This document shows, piece by piece, positions 34,015 through 42,272 of a DNA stretch of 64,000 nucleotides. Origin of the DNA: CAIXLI01 sp964587125 (GTDB taxonomy: Bacteria > Pseudomonadota > Alphaproteobacteria > UBA9219); NCBI GenBank assembly GCA_964587125.1, contig CAZPKC010000009.1, positions 27,810-91,809 on the forward strand, in the 5' to 3' direction. Each line of letters begins with the position of its first letter. The stretch's first letter is position 1. The notes under the pieces were generated by a model, which was not told the origin of the DNA, ran no database searches, and saw only the letters and a list, made by a program, of their open reading frames with translations. The translations under genes were made by a program, and so were the position numbers.

Positions 34015-35160
34015 TTATTTCGGTTTGCTTGCACCGTATAGGCTTTGTCCGCCTTTGCGGACGTCTCTGCGAACAGGGGCTTCCTGAATAGCCATCAACA
34101 ATGAGCTGACCGGAGAGTGGATGCTTTCAAGAGCGATATGAAGCATCTCGACGGGAGAATGCTTTCCGTCTGATTTGATAACGATGTCGATCAGGCTGTC
34201 TTTTGGAGAGACGCCCAGTTCTTTTCTTTCATACTTGAGGATATCGTTTCCCAAAGCGATGCAGAGCGCGTTTGTATCGCCAAATCTCGTTTTCAGCGCT
34301 TTGAATATTCCGTAATCGGGATGAGAATCCCCGCTGCCAATGCCGTAAGAATAGGCTTCATCCTCGATAAGCATGGCCGTGGATAACTCTTTCTCCAAGC
34401 CCTCCGGCTTAAAATCTATATATCCGTGCCATTCTTTGCCGCCTTCGCCGCCTTTGAAGAATTTTTCCGGATGAACGATTTTTATGGAATATTTTTCTTC
34501 TTTCTCCTTAACAAGGCGTTCCACATCGGCCTTGAACTCTTTAAATAGTTTCGAATCCTCTCCTTCGGGACAAGTAACAAGCACGGTGCCGCAAAGTTCG
34601 CGAACATCTTCTTTAATCCATTCGGGATATTTTTTCTGAAGTTCGCCTGTAATCTCTCTGATTGCGGAAACCGCTTGATTCAGGCGCTCTTCTGTATAGC
34701 CGGGGACGGGCAAAATCTCGCGTTCGGACGATCCGGAGCGAACCAGCCAAAAACCCGCATTCGAAGCCACGGAGGTATTTGTGATGGGCCCCCATTGCTC
34801 CACGCAGTAATTTGCCACGCTCTTTGCGCCGCGCGTCGTGATGACATAAAGATGGGCGATCATCTCCCCGAATTCACAGAGATTTGCGTAATGCTTTTTC
34901 GTAAGAGGCGTATCGTCGGGATCTTCGGGATTCAGTTTATCGGCAAAATTTTTGTCGTAATCGTCGGGCGATACCGTAGCCTTAAAACAAAAATCCCGCG
35001 TGCGTTCCCGAATAAGAAACACAAGGTCGGAAACATTATCGACGACAACCGTCTTTTCGCTATCCGCTAACGGCGAAGAAGGCTCTTTATGAGCGACGTG
35101 TTCTTCAAAAACGGAGTTGTTCCCAAAGAGATACTCTTCTTCAAAAAGGTGATCTAACAT
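34015..35160 (-). CDS. Divergent HAD-fold protein, trehalose-phosphatase-like
   Basis: A 381-residue unknown. The order of motifs matches HAD subclass IIB (Cof/trehalose-phosphatase type). A motif-I-like strand VVVDNVSDLVFLI lies near residue 40, a motif-II-like LYVITTRGAKSV is followed by TSVASNAGFWLV, a motif-III-like KPEGLEKELST is near residue 270, and a motif-IV-like GIGSGDSHPDYGIF is near 295. Motif I departs from DxDGT: the first Asp is kept but the second is Val and the Thr is Asp. It may therefore bind a phosphate sugar without cleaving it, or have another chemistry. The ribosome site is weak. Low sequence identity to known families makes this a fold-level guess. Confidence 0.5.
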   Translation of the reverse strand: MLDHLFEEEYLFGNNSVFEEHVAHKEPSSPLADSEKTVVVDNVSDLVFLIRERTRDFCFKATVSPDDYDKNFADKLNPEDPDDTPLTKKHYANLCEFGEMIAHLYVITTRGAKSVANYCVEQWGPITNTSVASNAGFWLVRSGSSEREILPVPGYTEERLNQAVSAIREITGELQKKYPEWIKEDVRELCGTVLVTCPEGEDSKLFKEFKADVERLVKEKEEKYSIKIVHPEKFFKGGEGGKEWHGYIDFKPEGLEKELSTAMLIEDEAYSYGIGSGDSHPDYGIFKALKTRFGDTNALCIALGNDILKYERKELGVSPKDSLIDIVIKSDGKHSPVEMLHIALESIHSPVSSLLMAIQEAPVRRDVRKGGQSLYGASKPK

Positions 35161-35326
35161 TAACGATTCTCACAAATTCTTTGTCCTTGAATATACAGAC
35201 AACCCATTGAGTTTACTGATGCGAAGCACTTTATATTTTTCAAGCTTTAATCACAACCTCTTTTTTACTTTCTTGCCGAAAACCCAAGCTTTCGCAACGG
35301 ATTAAGAACTCTTTGGCCGATTTCCA

Positions 35327-35797
35327 TTAAGATTGTTTCTCAACCGCGATAGCCTCCGGCGCATAGGCCAAAACCACCTCGTCGTCGTATGAAATCCCCT
35401 CGATGCGCTGGGCGATGACTTCGATGATCGAAGGGGCCTGAAAATGATCCGGTTTCGTTTTGGGATCGGGAATGTAAATGAGCGCTTTGTATTTTTTCCT
35501 CCGATATCGCACTTCCGCAGGGCTGAGAAAAAAATTCTCGGGCGGAAAAACGTCCGTCCATTTGACTTCGGGAAAATAAAATGCCGGCTTCAAAATTCTG
35601 AAGCGGTATGGGTCGATCGAGAGATTCAGCGTTCCGTAAACGAAATCGCCGCCGAAAAACGCGTCGAAATCGACCCCCCTCGCCTTGAAAAAAGGCGCCT
35701 GCATCCTGATCGTGCCTAAAGGAAACCTCAAATCGTCCGTCGATTTCCCCGACGCCACGCGATGCCCCGAACGAACGACGGCCCTGATCGTTTTCAT
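35327..35797 (-). CDS. Small protein resembling CTP-dependent riboflavin kinase (DUF120)
   Basis: A 156-residue protein. Its pattern follows the archaeal riboflavin kinase fold: VVRSGHRVASG at the start (the G-x-V-x-S-G nucleotide region), FVYGTLNLSID in the middle (family motif PGTLNLxL), and IIEVIAQRIEGISYDDEVVL at the end (family EIIAPxxLRxxLxLxDGDxV). GAGGAATC precedes the ATG. Bacteria normally use bifunctional RibF, so a DUF120-like protein is unexpected; a related, non-flavin role is equally possible. It lies between two altered HAD-fold genes on the same strand. Confidence 0.45.
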   Translation of the reverse strand: MKTIRAVVRSGHRVASGKSTDDLRFPLGTIRMQAPFFKARGVDFDAFFGGDFVYGTLNLSIDPYRFRILKPAFYFPEVKWTDVFPPENFFLSPAEVRYRRKKYKALIYIPDPKTKPDHFQAPSIIEVIAQRIEGISYDDEVVLAYAPEAIAVEKQS

Positions 35798-35845
35798 AAA
35801 GATTCCTCGTTTAAACGGAATTATTTTACCATGAAAACGCCATCT

Positions 35846-36682
35846 TTAAGCAAAGTTCTTCTCTATCATCTTAATATTCTTCCAAAGTTCCGTGGCATTT
35901 CTCGCGGTATAAAGCCTGCCTTCCGTCTTGCATCTGGCATTGCCCGCAAAAGGTTTTTGCCCGGGGCGGAGCATTTGAATGCAGGAAGCGCCGCTGACCC
36001 TAAGCCCCGCTTCAATCGCAATATTGGAGCTATCGATGATAATAGTGCGTTCGGCAAGCGGCTTCAGGCAACGATGGGAAATTCCATACGATTGGGCGAT
36101 CCTATCCAGCGCCTCGCGATGCGGCCCTTGATGCGGCTTGTGTGTCGACGTTTCATTGGCCGTAAGATAAAATTGCATATATTCGGGCGTTTCCCCAAGC
36201 ACGCTTCTATTGACTTCGACGACAGGGTCTTCGCTACTCGTAACCGTGACCAACTCCCATCCGGTGCGATGCAATCCTGCAATCACTTCTCCGACGCCTT
36301 TGGGAGGGGTTAATACCGGGCTATTCTTTTTATACAGCTTGAAAAACCTTTTCTTGATTGCGTAGAGGGAAGGAAGCGTACTGCCGGCGGGTATATTATC
36401 GCGCACCCAGTGTGCGACGATATCCGAATGCGCGCCGCGCAAATACCAATCCTCATCAACCGTTCTGCCGTCCTTTTTCGGAATAGATATGCAATGCTCG
36501 CGGGTAAAGTCTTCCGTCGTCATGTCTATGCCGTATTTTTTGGCAACCTCCATCCAGCAGCGCTCAATGACGGTTCCGCTGTTAATCTGAACATCGTTCA
36601 TGCCAAAAAGAGCGATGCGGAGGTTGTCTTTCGGAAAAGGGACGTTTGTCCCGCCCGCGCAAGAAACTGATTGTCCGTTCAT
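35846..36682 (-). CDS. HAD-fold protein with disrupted catalytic motif I
   Basis: A 278-residue protein of the beta-phosphoglucomutase/phosphoglycolate-phosphatase type. Motif II (LVTVTSSEDP), motif III Lys (HKPHQGPHREAL) and motif IV (IIIDSSNIAIEAGLRVSGA) line up well with normal relatives such as the protein at 55821. Motif I reads ALFGMNDVQINS where FDLDGV is expected: the nucleophilic Asp is Gly and the acid/base Asp is Asn. That should abolish phosphatase activity. It may be a binding protein or a decayed enzyme, although the frame is intact. AGGGAAAAG precedes the ATG. Confidence 0.68.
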   Translation of the reverse strand: MNGQSVSCAGGTNVPFPKDNLRIALFGMNDVQINSGTVIERCWMEVAKKYGIDMTTEDFTREHCISIPKKDGRTVDEDWYLRGAHSDIVAHWVRDNIPAGSTLPSLYAIKKRFFKLYKKNSPVLTPPKGVGEVIAGLHRTGWELVTVTSSEDPVVEVNRSVLGETPEYMQFYLTANETSTHKPHQGPHREALDRIAQSYGISHRCLKPLAERTIIIDSSNIAIEAGLRVSGASCIQMLRPGQKPFAGNARCKTEGRLYTARNATELWKNIKMIEKNFA

Positions 36683-36934
36683 AAATACTTTTCCCTAATT
36701 TTAACAAAAGAGCCTGACCTCCTGTGAAGATAGGAGAAAACAGGCTAAAATTACAAGGGGCGAATATGAATGAGCCGTTTTTTAACCATATTATTTTTTT
36801 CCGATGAAAGAAAAAATCTTGCCCACCTTGGAGGCAAAAGAGTAAAGTTTTCTGGAAAATAATCTTCCCGCAAAGGGAAACAAAGTTCAGTTATTAATTC
36901 TGTTCCGGAACGTTTAAACAAAAGGGTTTTACGC

Positions 36935-38011
36935 ATGACCACCGCTTCCCCTTTCGCCCTTATCTCCGACGCCTTGCGTAGACGCTTCAAAAAAATAAGG
37001 CTTTTCATTATCGATTTCGAAGGCTCGATGGCAGCCACGGAAGTGGTCATGCATATTTCATTTCTGCAACTTCTCAAAGATCACGGTGTTCCCAAAAAAG
37101 AATACGTCGATGTCTACGAAGTCGAAAAAAATGCGCTTGGAAAGACAGTAAGAAACATCGTCAAGGAGTATAAAGACAACTATGGCCTCAAAGGCAAAGA
37201 AGAATTTATCCAGAAATTTAAAGAAAAATGCAGGCTCGAAGGGAAAAACGAAAAAGATTACGATCTCGATCTCGAAGCTCTTTTGATCGAACGCCAGCAC
37301 ATATACGATAACATTATCAGAAAATATAAAATTCTCCTGGCTCATCACGCCAAACCTTTGATCCGGCTTGCCAAGGAGAACGGAGCGATAGTTATCGTTC
37401 TTTCGAACGGAACCGACGGAATTATCCGCGAAGTCTTGGAAGAAGACGGCCTTGTCATCAAGGGCGGGAAGAACGATGACGGCGCAGTCCCCGTCGATAT
37501 CGACGCCGTTTGCGCAAGCAACAGCCCCAAAAGAATCGCTCTCGAAAATAAATTCGTCCAAAAAAGGCAAGACAAGGAAATTAAGAGCAAGCATCTTGAC
37601 CCGTCCTGTGAGGATTGCCTTGAAGAAATAGAGGCCGTTAAAAAAGAAGTCTGCAAACAGATGGAAGGCAAAAAAGACTATTTCCTCGCGCGGCTATCCA
37701 AAAAATGGAACATTTTGCCGCAGGAAATAATGGTGATGGAAGATAACGCAAACACGCTTGAGAACATGCAGGCCGCTTTGGAAACGCTTTGGAAAGGCGT
37801 TTTCAAGAAAAAAGCCTCGCTGATCGGAAAGATCGGCAAAATCTACGTCAGGCATGAGCTTAATTGGCAGAAAGACGGCCCGGAAGATGCGGACGCCGTT
37901 TTCTCGTGCCCCGCGCCAGAGCCGCTCTTAAAGGAATACGGCATCGACAAGCTTCCTACTAAAAATGCTCCTTGCAGCTCATATAGGCCTATTCACGGCA
38001 ATACCCGTTAG
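36935..38011 (+). CDS. Divergent HAD-fold protein with insertion
   Basis: A 358-residue protein. A motif I strand LFIIDFEGSMAATE near residue 23 has DFEGS where DxDGT is usual, so the second Asp is Glu. Motif II is IVIVLSNGTDGI (about 155) and motif IV VMVMEDNANTLENMQAA (about 272). Between the last two lies a Lys/Glu/Cys-rich insertion of about 70 residues with the pair CEDC. A large helical cap between motifs I and II contains many Lys and Glu. It is divergently arranged from the previous HAD gene across a 250-base AT-rich gap in which I see no other gene. The substrate is unknown. Confidence 0.6.
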   Translation: MTTASPFALISDALRRRFKKIRLFIIDFEGSMAATEVVMHISFLQLLKDHGVPKKEYVDVYEVEKNALGKTVRNIVKEYKDNYGLKGKEEFIQKFKEKCRLEGKNEKDYDLDLEALLIERQHIYDNIIRKYKILLAHHAKPLIRLAKENGAIVIVLSNGTDGIIREVLEEDGLVIKGGKNDDGAVPVDIDAVCASNSPKRIALENKFVQKRQDKEIKSKHLDPSCEDCLEEIEAVKKEVCKQMEGKKDYFLARLSKKWNILPQEIMVMEDNANTLENMQAALETLWKGVFKKKASLIGKIGKIYVRHELNWQKDGPEDADAVFSCPAPEPLLKEYGIDKLPTKNAPCSSYRPIHGNTR

Positions 38012-38048
38012 TATTTCCTGATGCATGATTCTAATAATTAGTTGGCGT

Positions 38049-38076
38049 TTGACGGCTTCCTATTAATCCCTATAAC
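38049..38076 (+). promoter_or_regulatory. Candidate sigma-70 promoter for galE
   Basis: TTGACG at 38049-38054 and TATAAC at 38071-38076 are separated by 16 bases. Initiation about seven bases downstream would fall only a few bases before the ATG at 38086, so the transcript would be nearly leaderless; no Shine-Dalgarno sequence is visible there, which agrees. Confidence 0.45.
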
Positions 38077-38085
38077 CTAGGGCTT

Positions 38086-39156
38086 ATGCTCACCCCCATC
38101 CTCATTTCCGGCGGAGCCGGATACATCGGCAGCCACGCGGCCTTTCTCATGAAACAGGAAGGTTTCGAGCCCGTCGTGATCGACAATCTTTCGACGGGCA
38201 ACGCGTGGGCGGTCTCGTTCGGCGCTTTCGAGCAAGGCGACATCGGCGACCCCGATTTTGTCCGGAGCGTTTGCGATAAATACAAGCCCCTGGCGGCAAT
38301 GCACTTTGCCGCATTTATTGAAGTCGGCGAGTCGGTGCAAAATCCCGCAAAATATTACGAAAACAACAGGGACAAAGCCTCGCGTTTTTTCAAAACCCTG
38401 AACGCCTGCGGTATCAAAAAAGTCGTTTTTTCGAGCACGGCAGCCGTTTACGGCGATACGTCGAGCGTCTACAGCGACGCGGGCGGCAGCGGTCCGATAT
38501 CGGAACTTTATCCGACAAAGCCTATTAATCCCTACGGCCAATCCAAGCTGGAGGCCGAAGCCTATTTAAGGATGCTGGACGCCGGAGGATTGCGTTCGGT
38601 CACGCTGCGCTATTTCAATGTCGCGGGCGCCGCGCCCGTCGAAGCGCAAATAGGCGAAGCCCACGCGCCGGAATCGCACCTTATCCCGCGTCTTGTTTTG
38701 CCTCTCGTCGACGCGCCCGCCGATCTGATGCTGGCTATGGGATTGAAAAAAGGATTTACGATCTACGGCGACGATTATCCGACGCCTGACGGCACGGCGA
38801 TCCGCGATTACATCCACGTCCTTGATCTGATTGACGCGCATATGCGCGCCTTGACTTATCTGTTGAGAGGCGGCGTGACTGATATCTTCAATCTCGGTAG
38901 CGGCAAGGGTTTTTCTGTCATGGAAATCGTGGAAGCCACGCGCAAGGCGCTCGACCGCCCGAATTTTTCTCCGGGCTTTGCCCCAAGGCGCGAAGGCGAC
39001 CCGACGTGCCTCGTCGCCAGCAGCGAAAAAGCGGCAAAAATCCTCGGTTGGCGTCCAGTTCGGTCTTTGCAAAACATTATCGGCGACGCGGCCGCGTGGC
39101 ACCGCTCGCCTCTTTATCAGGATGCGATAAAGGCGAAGTTTGGACTTCATGGTTAA
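38086..39156 (+). CDS. galE: UDP-glucose 4-epimerase GalE
   Basis: A 356-residue extended SDR with the GalE signature: GGAGYIGSHAAFLM at the start, then AAMHFAAFIEVGESVQNP, SSTAAVYGD with the catalytic Ser/Thr, PYGQSKLEAE with YxxxK, and the substrate motif LRYFNVAGAAP. It interconverts UDP-glucose and UDP-galactose and would feed galactose into the glycan cluster at the start of the window. A promoter-like sequence ends ten bases upstream. The next gene follows after about 80 bases. Confidence 0.92.
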   Translation: MLTPILISGGAGYIGSHAAFLMKQEGFEPVVIDNLSTGNAWAVSFGAFEQGDIGDPDFVRSVCDKYKPLAAMHFAAFIEVGESVQNPAKYYENNRDKASRFFKTLNACGIKKVVFSSTAAVYGDTSSVYSDAGGSGPISELYPTKPINPYGQSKLEAEAYLRMLDAGGLRSVTLRYFNVAGAAPVEAQIGEAHAPESHLIPRLVLPLVDAPADLMLAMGLKKGFTIYGDDYPTPDGTAIRDYIHVLDLIDAHMRALTYLLRGGVTDIFNLGSGKGFSVMEIVEATRKALDRPNFSPGFAPRREGDPTCLVASSEKAAKILGWRPVRSLQNIIGDAAAWHRSPLYQDAIKAKFGLHG

Positions 39157-39235
39157 TGGGTTGAAAGTATTAAAGAAATAGACTTGGCCACAGGTTTTCG
39201 ATAAACTGACAATGTCTTTTTATGAGAGATTAGGT

Positions 39236-40414
39236 ATGTCACAGCGAAGAGAAATTTTACAAACGGTCGTGCGCCGTATTGCGAACGAAGAGACGCCCAG
39301 AACCTTTTCGGACGGCAAAGAAATCGTACTTCTCGGCGAGCCCGGCGGCATGAGCGGTGTCATCGAAGGCGGGGCTGGAACGGCCCTTTACGAAATCCAG
39401 CTTTCGATTCAAGCCCAGCAAGAAGCGCCCGGAAACAAAGAAGCCGCGGCTTCTATATTCGAGAGCGCTCGGTTCAATCACCTGCAAACGGAAGATGAGT
39501 ATAAAGTCAAGCTTTCCTTCATGAACGAGATCGTCGCAGGCTCGGCTGGAACATGGGGCATATCCTATTTGTCGCAGCCCATCAGCGGGACGATGATCTT
39601 CGTCGAGAACATGGCATCCCATGATTTCATCAATCCCAAGCGCGGGTTTGCATACGCGCTGCACGAAAAATGCGGCATCGGGTCCGAGACAGTTCCGATG
39701 ATGAATCTTGGTGCCTTGCGGAATGTCGTTGAAGGTGGCGTCGATTCCGAAAAGAAGCTGAAGACCGAGCGTTTGCTGAACAGCGAAGCCCCGATCCGCT
39801 TTGCCGTAACAAACCTCGACGAAATGCGGCGCGAATTGATTGACCCCTGCGCCAGCGGCACGGCCAAAGGATATTTAGACGCGGCGTGCGCTTCGAGCTT
39901 AATTCCAGGCGTGGCGGGCAAACCGATGACTCTTTCCCCGAACGGCCCGCGTTACGTCGATGCCATGACGAGTCCCGTCGATTTTCTTTTCAAGGACGAC
40001 GACTATAGGGATGCCGATTATGTCGTTGTCCTGAGTTCGCGCCCGCTAAACGGAACGCGCCAAAAAGCGTTCGATCCTCAGGCTTGGATTATCTCGCAAT
40101 TTGCGCGCCTTGCAGTTCATGATCGGGCGGAAGCCAAAAAACTTCTTGATTTTGTCAAGAATGAAAGGGTTTTAAGCCAGAAAAAAGTTATAGAAAGTGA
40201 AAAACAAACCGATCGCTTCCTTTATCTCGGAATGCCAGAAGGCACGAAAGCGGTTTCAAGCGCCTGCATAAAACCCCTTACGCTGAGGAATGCGGCGATC
40301 CTGGCTTATTTGCAAACGTGGGAAATTTTCGACAAACCTCTCCGTGATGAAGGATACAAAATCAGGCCTTCGGCGCCGCCTCCACGCTGGAAGCCCGCTG
40401 CCGCCGTTTGCTGA
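39236..40414 (+). CDS. Patatin-like phospholipase family protein (YjjU-like)
   Basis: A 392-residue protein with the landmarks of the bacterial patatin/YjjU group in order. The oxyanion-type loop is GEPGGMSGVIEGG, the nucleophile Ser is in AGSAGTWGISYL (GxSxG-like), and the Asp segment is RYVDAMTSPVDF followed by ADYVVVLSSRP, which matches the YjjU 'DGG ... VVxLTRP' pattern except that DG is DA. It may cleave acyl chains from lipids. The ATG at 39236, with GAGAG seven bases upstream, is preferred over 39212. No signal peptide is visible, so it is either cytoplasmic or exported by another route such as type IV secretion. Confidence 0.6.
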   Translation: MSQRREILQTVVRRIANEETPRTFSDGKEIVLLGEPGGMSGVIEGGAGTALYEIQLSIQAQQEAPGNKEAAASIFESARFNHLQTEDEYKVKLSFMNEIVAGSAGTWGISYLSQPISGTMIFVENMASHDFINPKRGFAYALHEKCGIGSETVPMMNLGALRNVVEGGVDSEKKLKTERLLNSEAPIRFAVTNLDEMRRELIDPCASGTAKGYLDAACASSLIPGVAGKPMTLSPNGPRYVDAMTSPVDFLFKDDDYRDADYVVVLSSRPLNGTRQKAFDPQAWIISQFARLAVHDRAEAKKLLDFVKNERVLSQKKVIESEKQTDRFLYLGMPEGTKAVSSACIKPLTLRNAAILAYLQTWEIFDKPLRDEGYKIRPSAPPPRWKPAAAVC

Positions 40415-40455
40415 GAGCGATTGGAATCCGCCCCTTATCGCGTTATAATTATCAA

Positions 40456-40812
40456 ATGCATATATTTTCTCCTATCCGCAACGGTTCGGATTCCATACCC
40501 GATACGCCGACACTGGCCCCGCACGGCAATGTCTCGGTCAAAACGCGGCCGCAGACGAAGAAACCAGCGATGTATAAGGTCTTTTTGCTCAACGACGATT
40601 ACACGCCGATGGATTTTGTCGTATCTGTTCTCGAAATCTTCTTCAACAAATCGCGCGAAGACGCGACGACCGTCATGTTGCAGGTCCACAAAAACGGCAT
40701 CGGACTGTGCGGCGTGTATACGTTCGAAATCGCGGAAACCAAAGTCGCGCAAGTCATGTCCGCCGCGCGCCAAGCCCAGCATCCCCTGCAATGCACGATG
40801 GAGAAGGAATAG
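40456..40812 (+). CDS. clpS: ClpS, adaptor for ClpAP protease
   Basis: A 118-residue ClpS with the N-degron-binding core: MYKVFLLNDDYTPMDFVV, the conserved LLNDDxTxMxFV stretch, and HKNGIGLCGVYTFEIAETK. ClpS delivers proteins with bulky hydrophobic N-termini to ClpAP. The N-terminal 45 residues are a flexible arm. The frame opens at 40408 inside the end of the patatin-like gene; ATG at 40456 fits the family better. No clpA follows; the next gene converges. Confidence 0.92.
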   Translation: MHIFSPIRNGSDSIPDTPTLAPHGNVSVKTRPQTKKPAMYKVFLLNDDYTPMDFVVSVLEIFFNKSREDATTVMLQVHKNGIGLCGVYTFEIAETKVAQVMSAARQAQHPLQCTMEKE

Positions 40813-40829
40813 TATCGACCGATCAATGA

Positions 40830-41978
40830 TTAAAGCTTCGTGACGACGACCTTTTTCCCCTTCAATCCCAGCACAAGCTCCCCGCGCTTCAGCGCCAGCG
40901 CAAGGTTTCCGAAAAGCTCGCGCCGCCAGCCGCGCAAGACGGGAATATCCGCAGCGTCATCGATGACAAGGTCTTCCAGATCGTCCGTCGTCGCAATCAG
41001 CTTTGACGCCACGCCGCGTTCCTCGCTAACTTGTTTTAGAAGAACTTTCAGCAAATCGACCGAAGGCCCAAGCCCTCCGGGAATAGAGCGGCGTTCTCCG
41101 CCCTTGGGGCATTGATCGGCAGGCATTTCAAGCGCGCGCGTCACCGCCTTTAGAATTTCAGCGCCCTGCCGTCCTTCCGCGAAACCTCCGTTCAATCCCC
41201 GAATGCGGGCGAGGTCTTGGGCCGTGCGCGGCTGGTGGTAAGCAATCTCCAACAAAGCCTCGTCGCGCAAGACGCGGTTGCGCGGCACGTTGATGCGTTG
41301 GGCTTCGATTTCCCTCCACGCCGCCAATTCCTGCACCAAGGCAAGCAAACGCGGTTTATCGGAACGCAATTTTAAACGCTTCCAGGCTTCGCGCGGATCG
41401 GAAGCGTACGTGGCGGGATTGGTCAGCACCGCTATTTCTTCCTTCACCCACGAAGCACGATCGTTCTTTTCGAGAAGCTCTTTCAATTTCAGATAAACAT
41501 CGCGCAAATAAACGACATCGCCCAAGGCATAAACCAGTTGTTTTTCAGACAAGGGCCGCCGCGCCCAATCGGTGAACCGGCTCGATTTATCGACCTTTGC
41601 GCCCGCCAAAGATGCCGCCAGCGTTTCATAGCTCGCCGACTCGCCAAAGCCGCAGACCATAGCCGCGACCTGCGTGTCGAACATCGGCGCGGGCACGCGT
41701 CCCGTCAGGTTAAAGAATATTTCAACGTCCTGCCGAGCCGCATGGAAGACCTTAAGCACAACATCGTCATTCATCAATTCAAACAAGGGGTTAAGGTCTA
41801 TACCTTCAGCTAAAGGATCAACCGCGACGGACTCGTCCGCGCCGCCAATTTGGATCAGGCACACTTTCGGCCAAAACGTGCGTTCGCGCATGAATTCGGT
41901 ATCGACGGTGACGAATTCGGCCTTCCGCTGCCTGAGGCAGAAATCGGCGAGGTCTTTGGTTGTCGTAATAAGAGACAT
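40830..41978 (-). CDS. rnd: Ribonuclease D
   Basis: A 382-residue 3'-5' exoribonuclease that trims tRNA precursors. The DEDD exonuclease motifs are visible: FVTVDTEFMRERTFWPKVCLI, KVFHAARQDVEIFF and SRFTDWARRPLSEKQLVYALGDVVYL. An HRDC domain follows, at about 210-290 (LAAWREIEAQRINVPRNRVL). The frame opens at 42080, but the ATG at 41978 removes a non-homologous leader and gives the usual length. Confidence 0.94.
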   Translation of the reverse strand: MSLITTTKDLADFCLRQRKAEFVTVDTEFMRERTFWPKVCLIQIGGADESVAVDPLAEGIDLNPLFELMNDDVVLKVFHAARQDVEIFFNLTGRVPAPMFDTQVAAMVCGFGESASYETLAASLAGAKVDKSSRFTDWARRPLSEKQLVYALGDVVYLRDVYLKLKELLEKNDRASWVKEEIAVLTNPATYASDPREAWKRLKLRSDKPRLLALVQELAAWREIEAQRINVPRNRVLRDEALLEIAYHQPRTAQDLARIRGLNGGFAEGRQGAEILKAVTRALEMPADQCPKGGERRSIPGGLGPSVDLLKVLLKQVSEERGVASKLIATTDDLEDLVIDDAADIPVLRGWRRELFGNLALALKRGELVLGLKGKKVVVTKL

Positions 41979-42196
41979 GAATTTCCGCTTCTTAGAGTCT
42001 GGAACAATGGGATAACATTTTAGAACGAAAGCGACCAGATAAAACAAAAGGCCTGAAAAAAGGCGTTTTCCTCGGGGCAAAATAAAAATGCCGCTTCTTG
42101 TCTTGACGGGAAAAATTTTCCTTTCTCGGCTATTTCAAACTTAACGACGCATGGATTTATACGCTTGAATCATGAGATTCTTTATTCCTTCTTGCG

Positions 42197-42212
42197 TGGC
42201 ATGGAACTTGCG
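42197..42212 (+). promoter_or_regulatory. Sigma-54 (RpoN) promoter of the flagellar hook gene
   Basis: TGGCATG-GAAC-TTGCG matches the RpoN consensus TGGCACG-N4-TTGCW, with GG and GC at the required 10-base gap. Transcription would begin about 12 bases past the GC, some 50 bases before the ATG at 42273. Sigma-54 control of hook genes is known in alphaproteobacteria such as Caulobacter. The 294-base gap between rnd and this gene shows no coding frame of its own. Confidence 0.65.
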
Positions 42213-42272
42213 TATTCGCCTTCAGGTTCGCCAAAAAAGGGAAAGAGACCTGTTCTTTCCAAAGGAGTCGCC

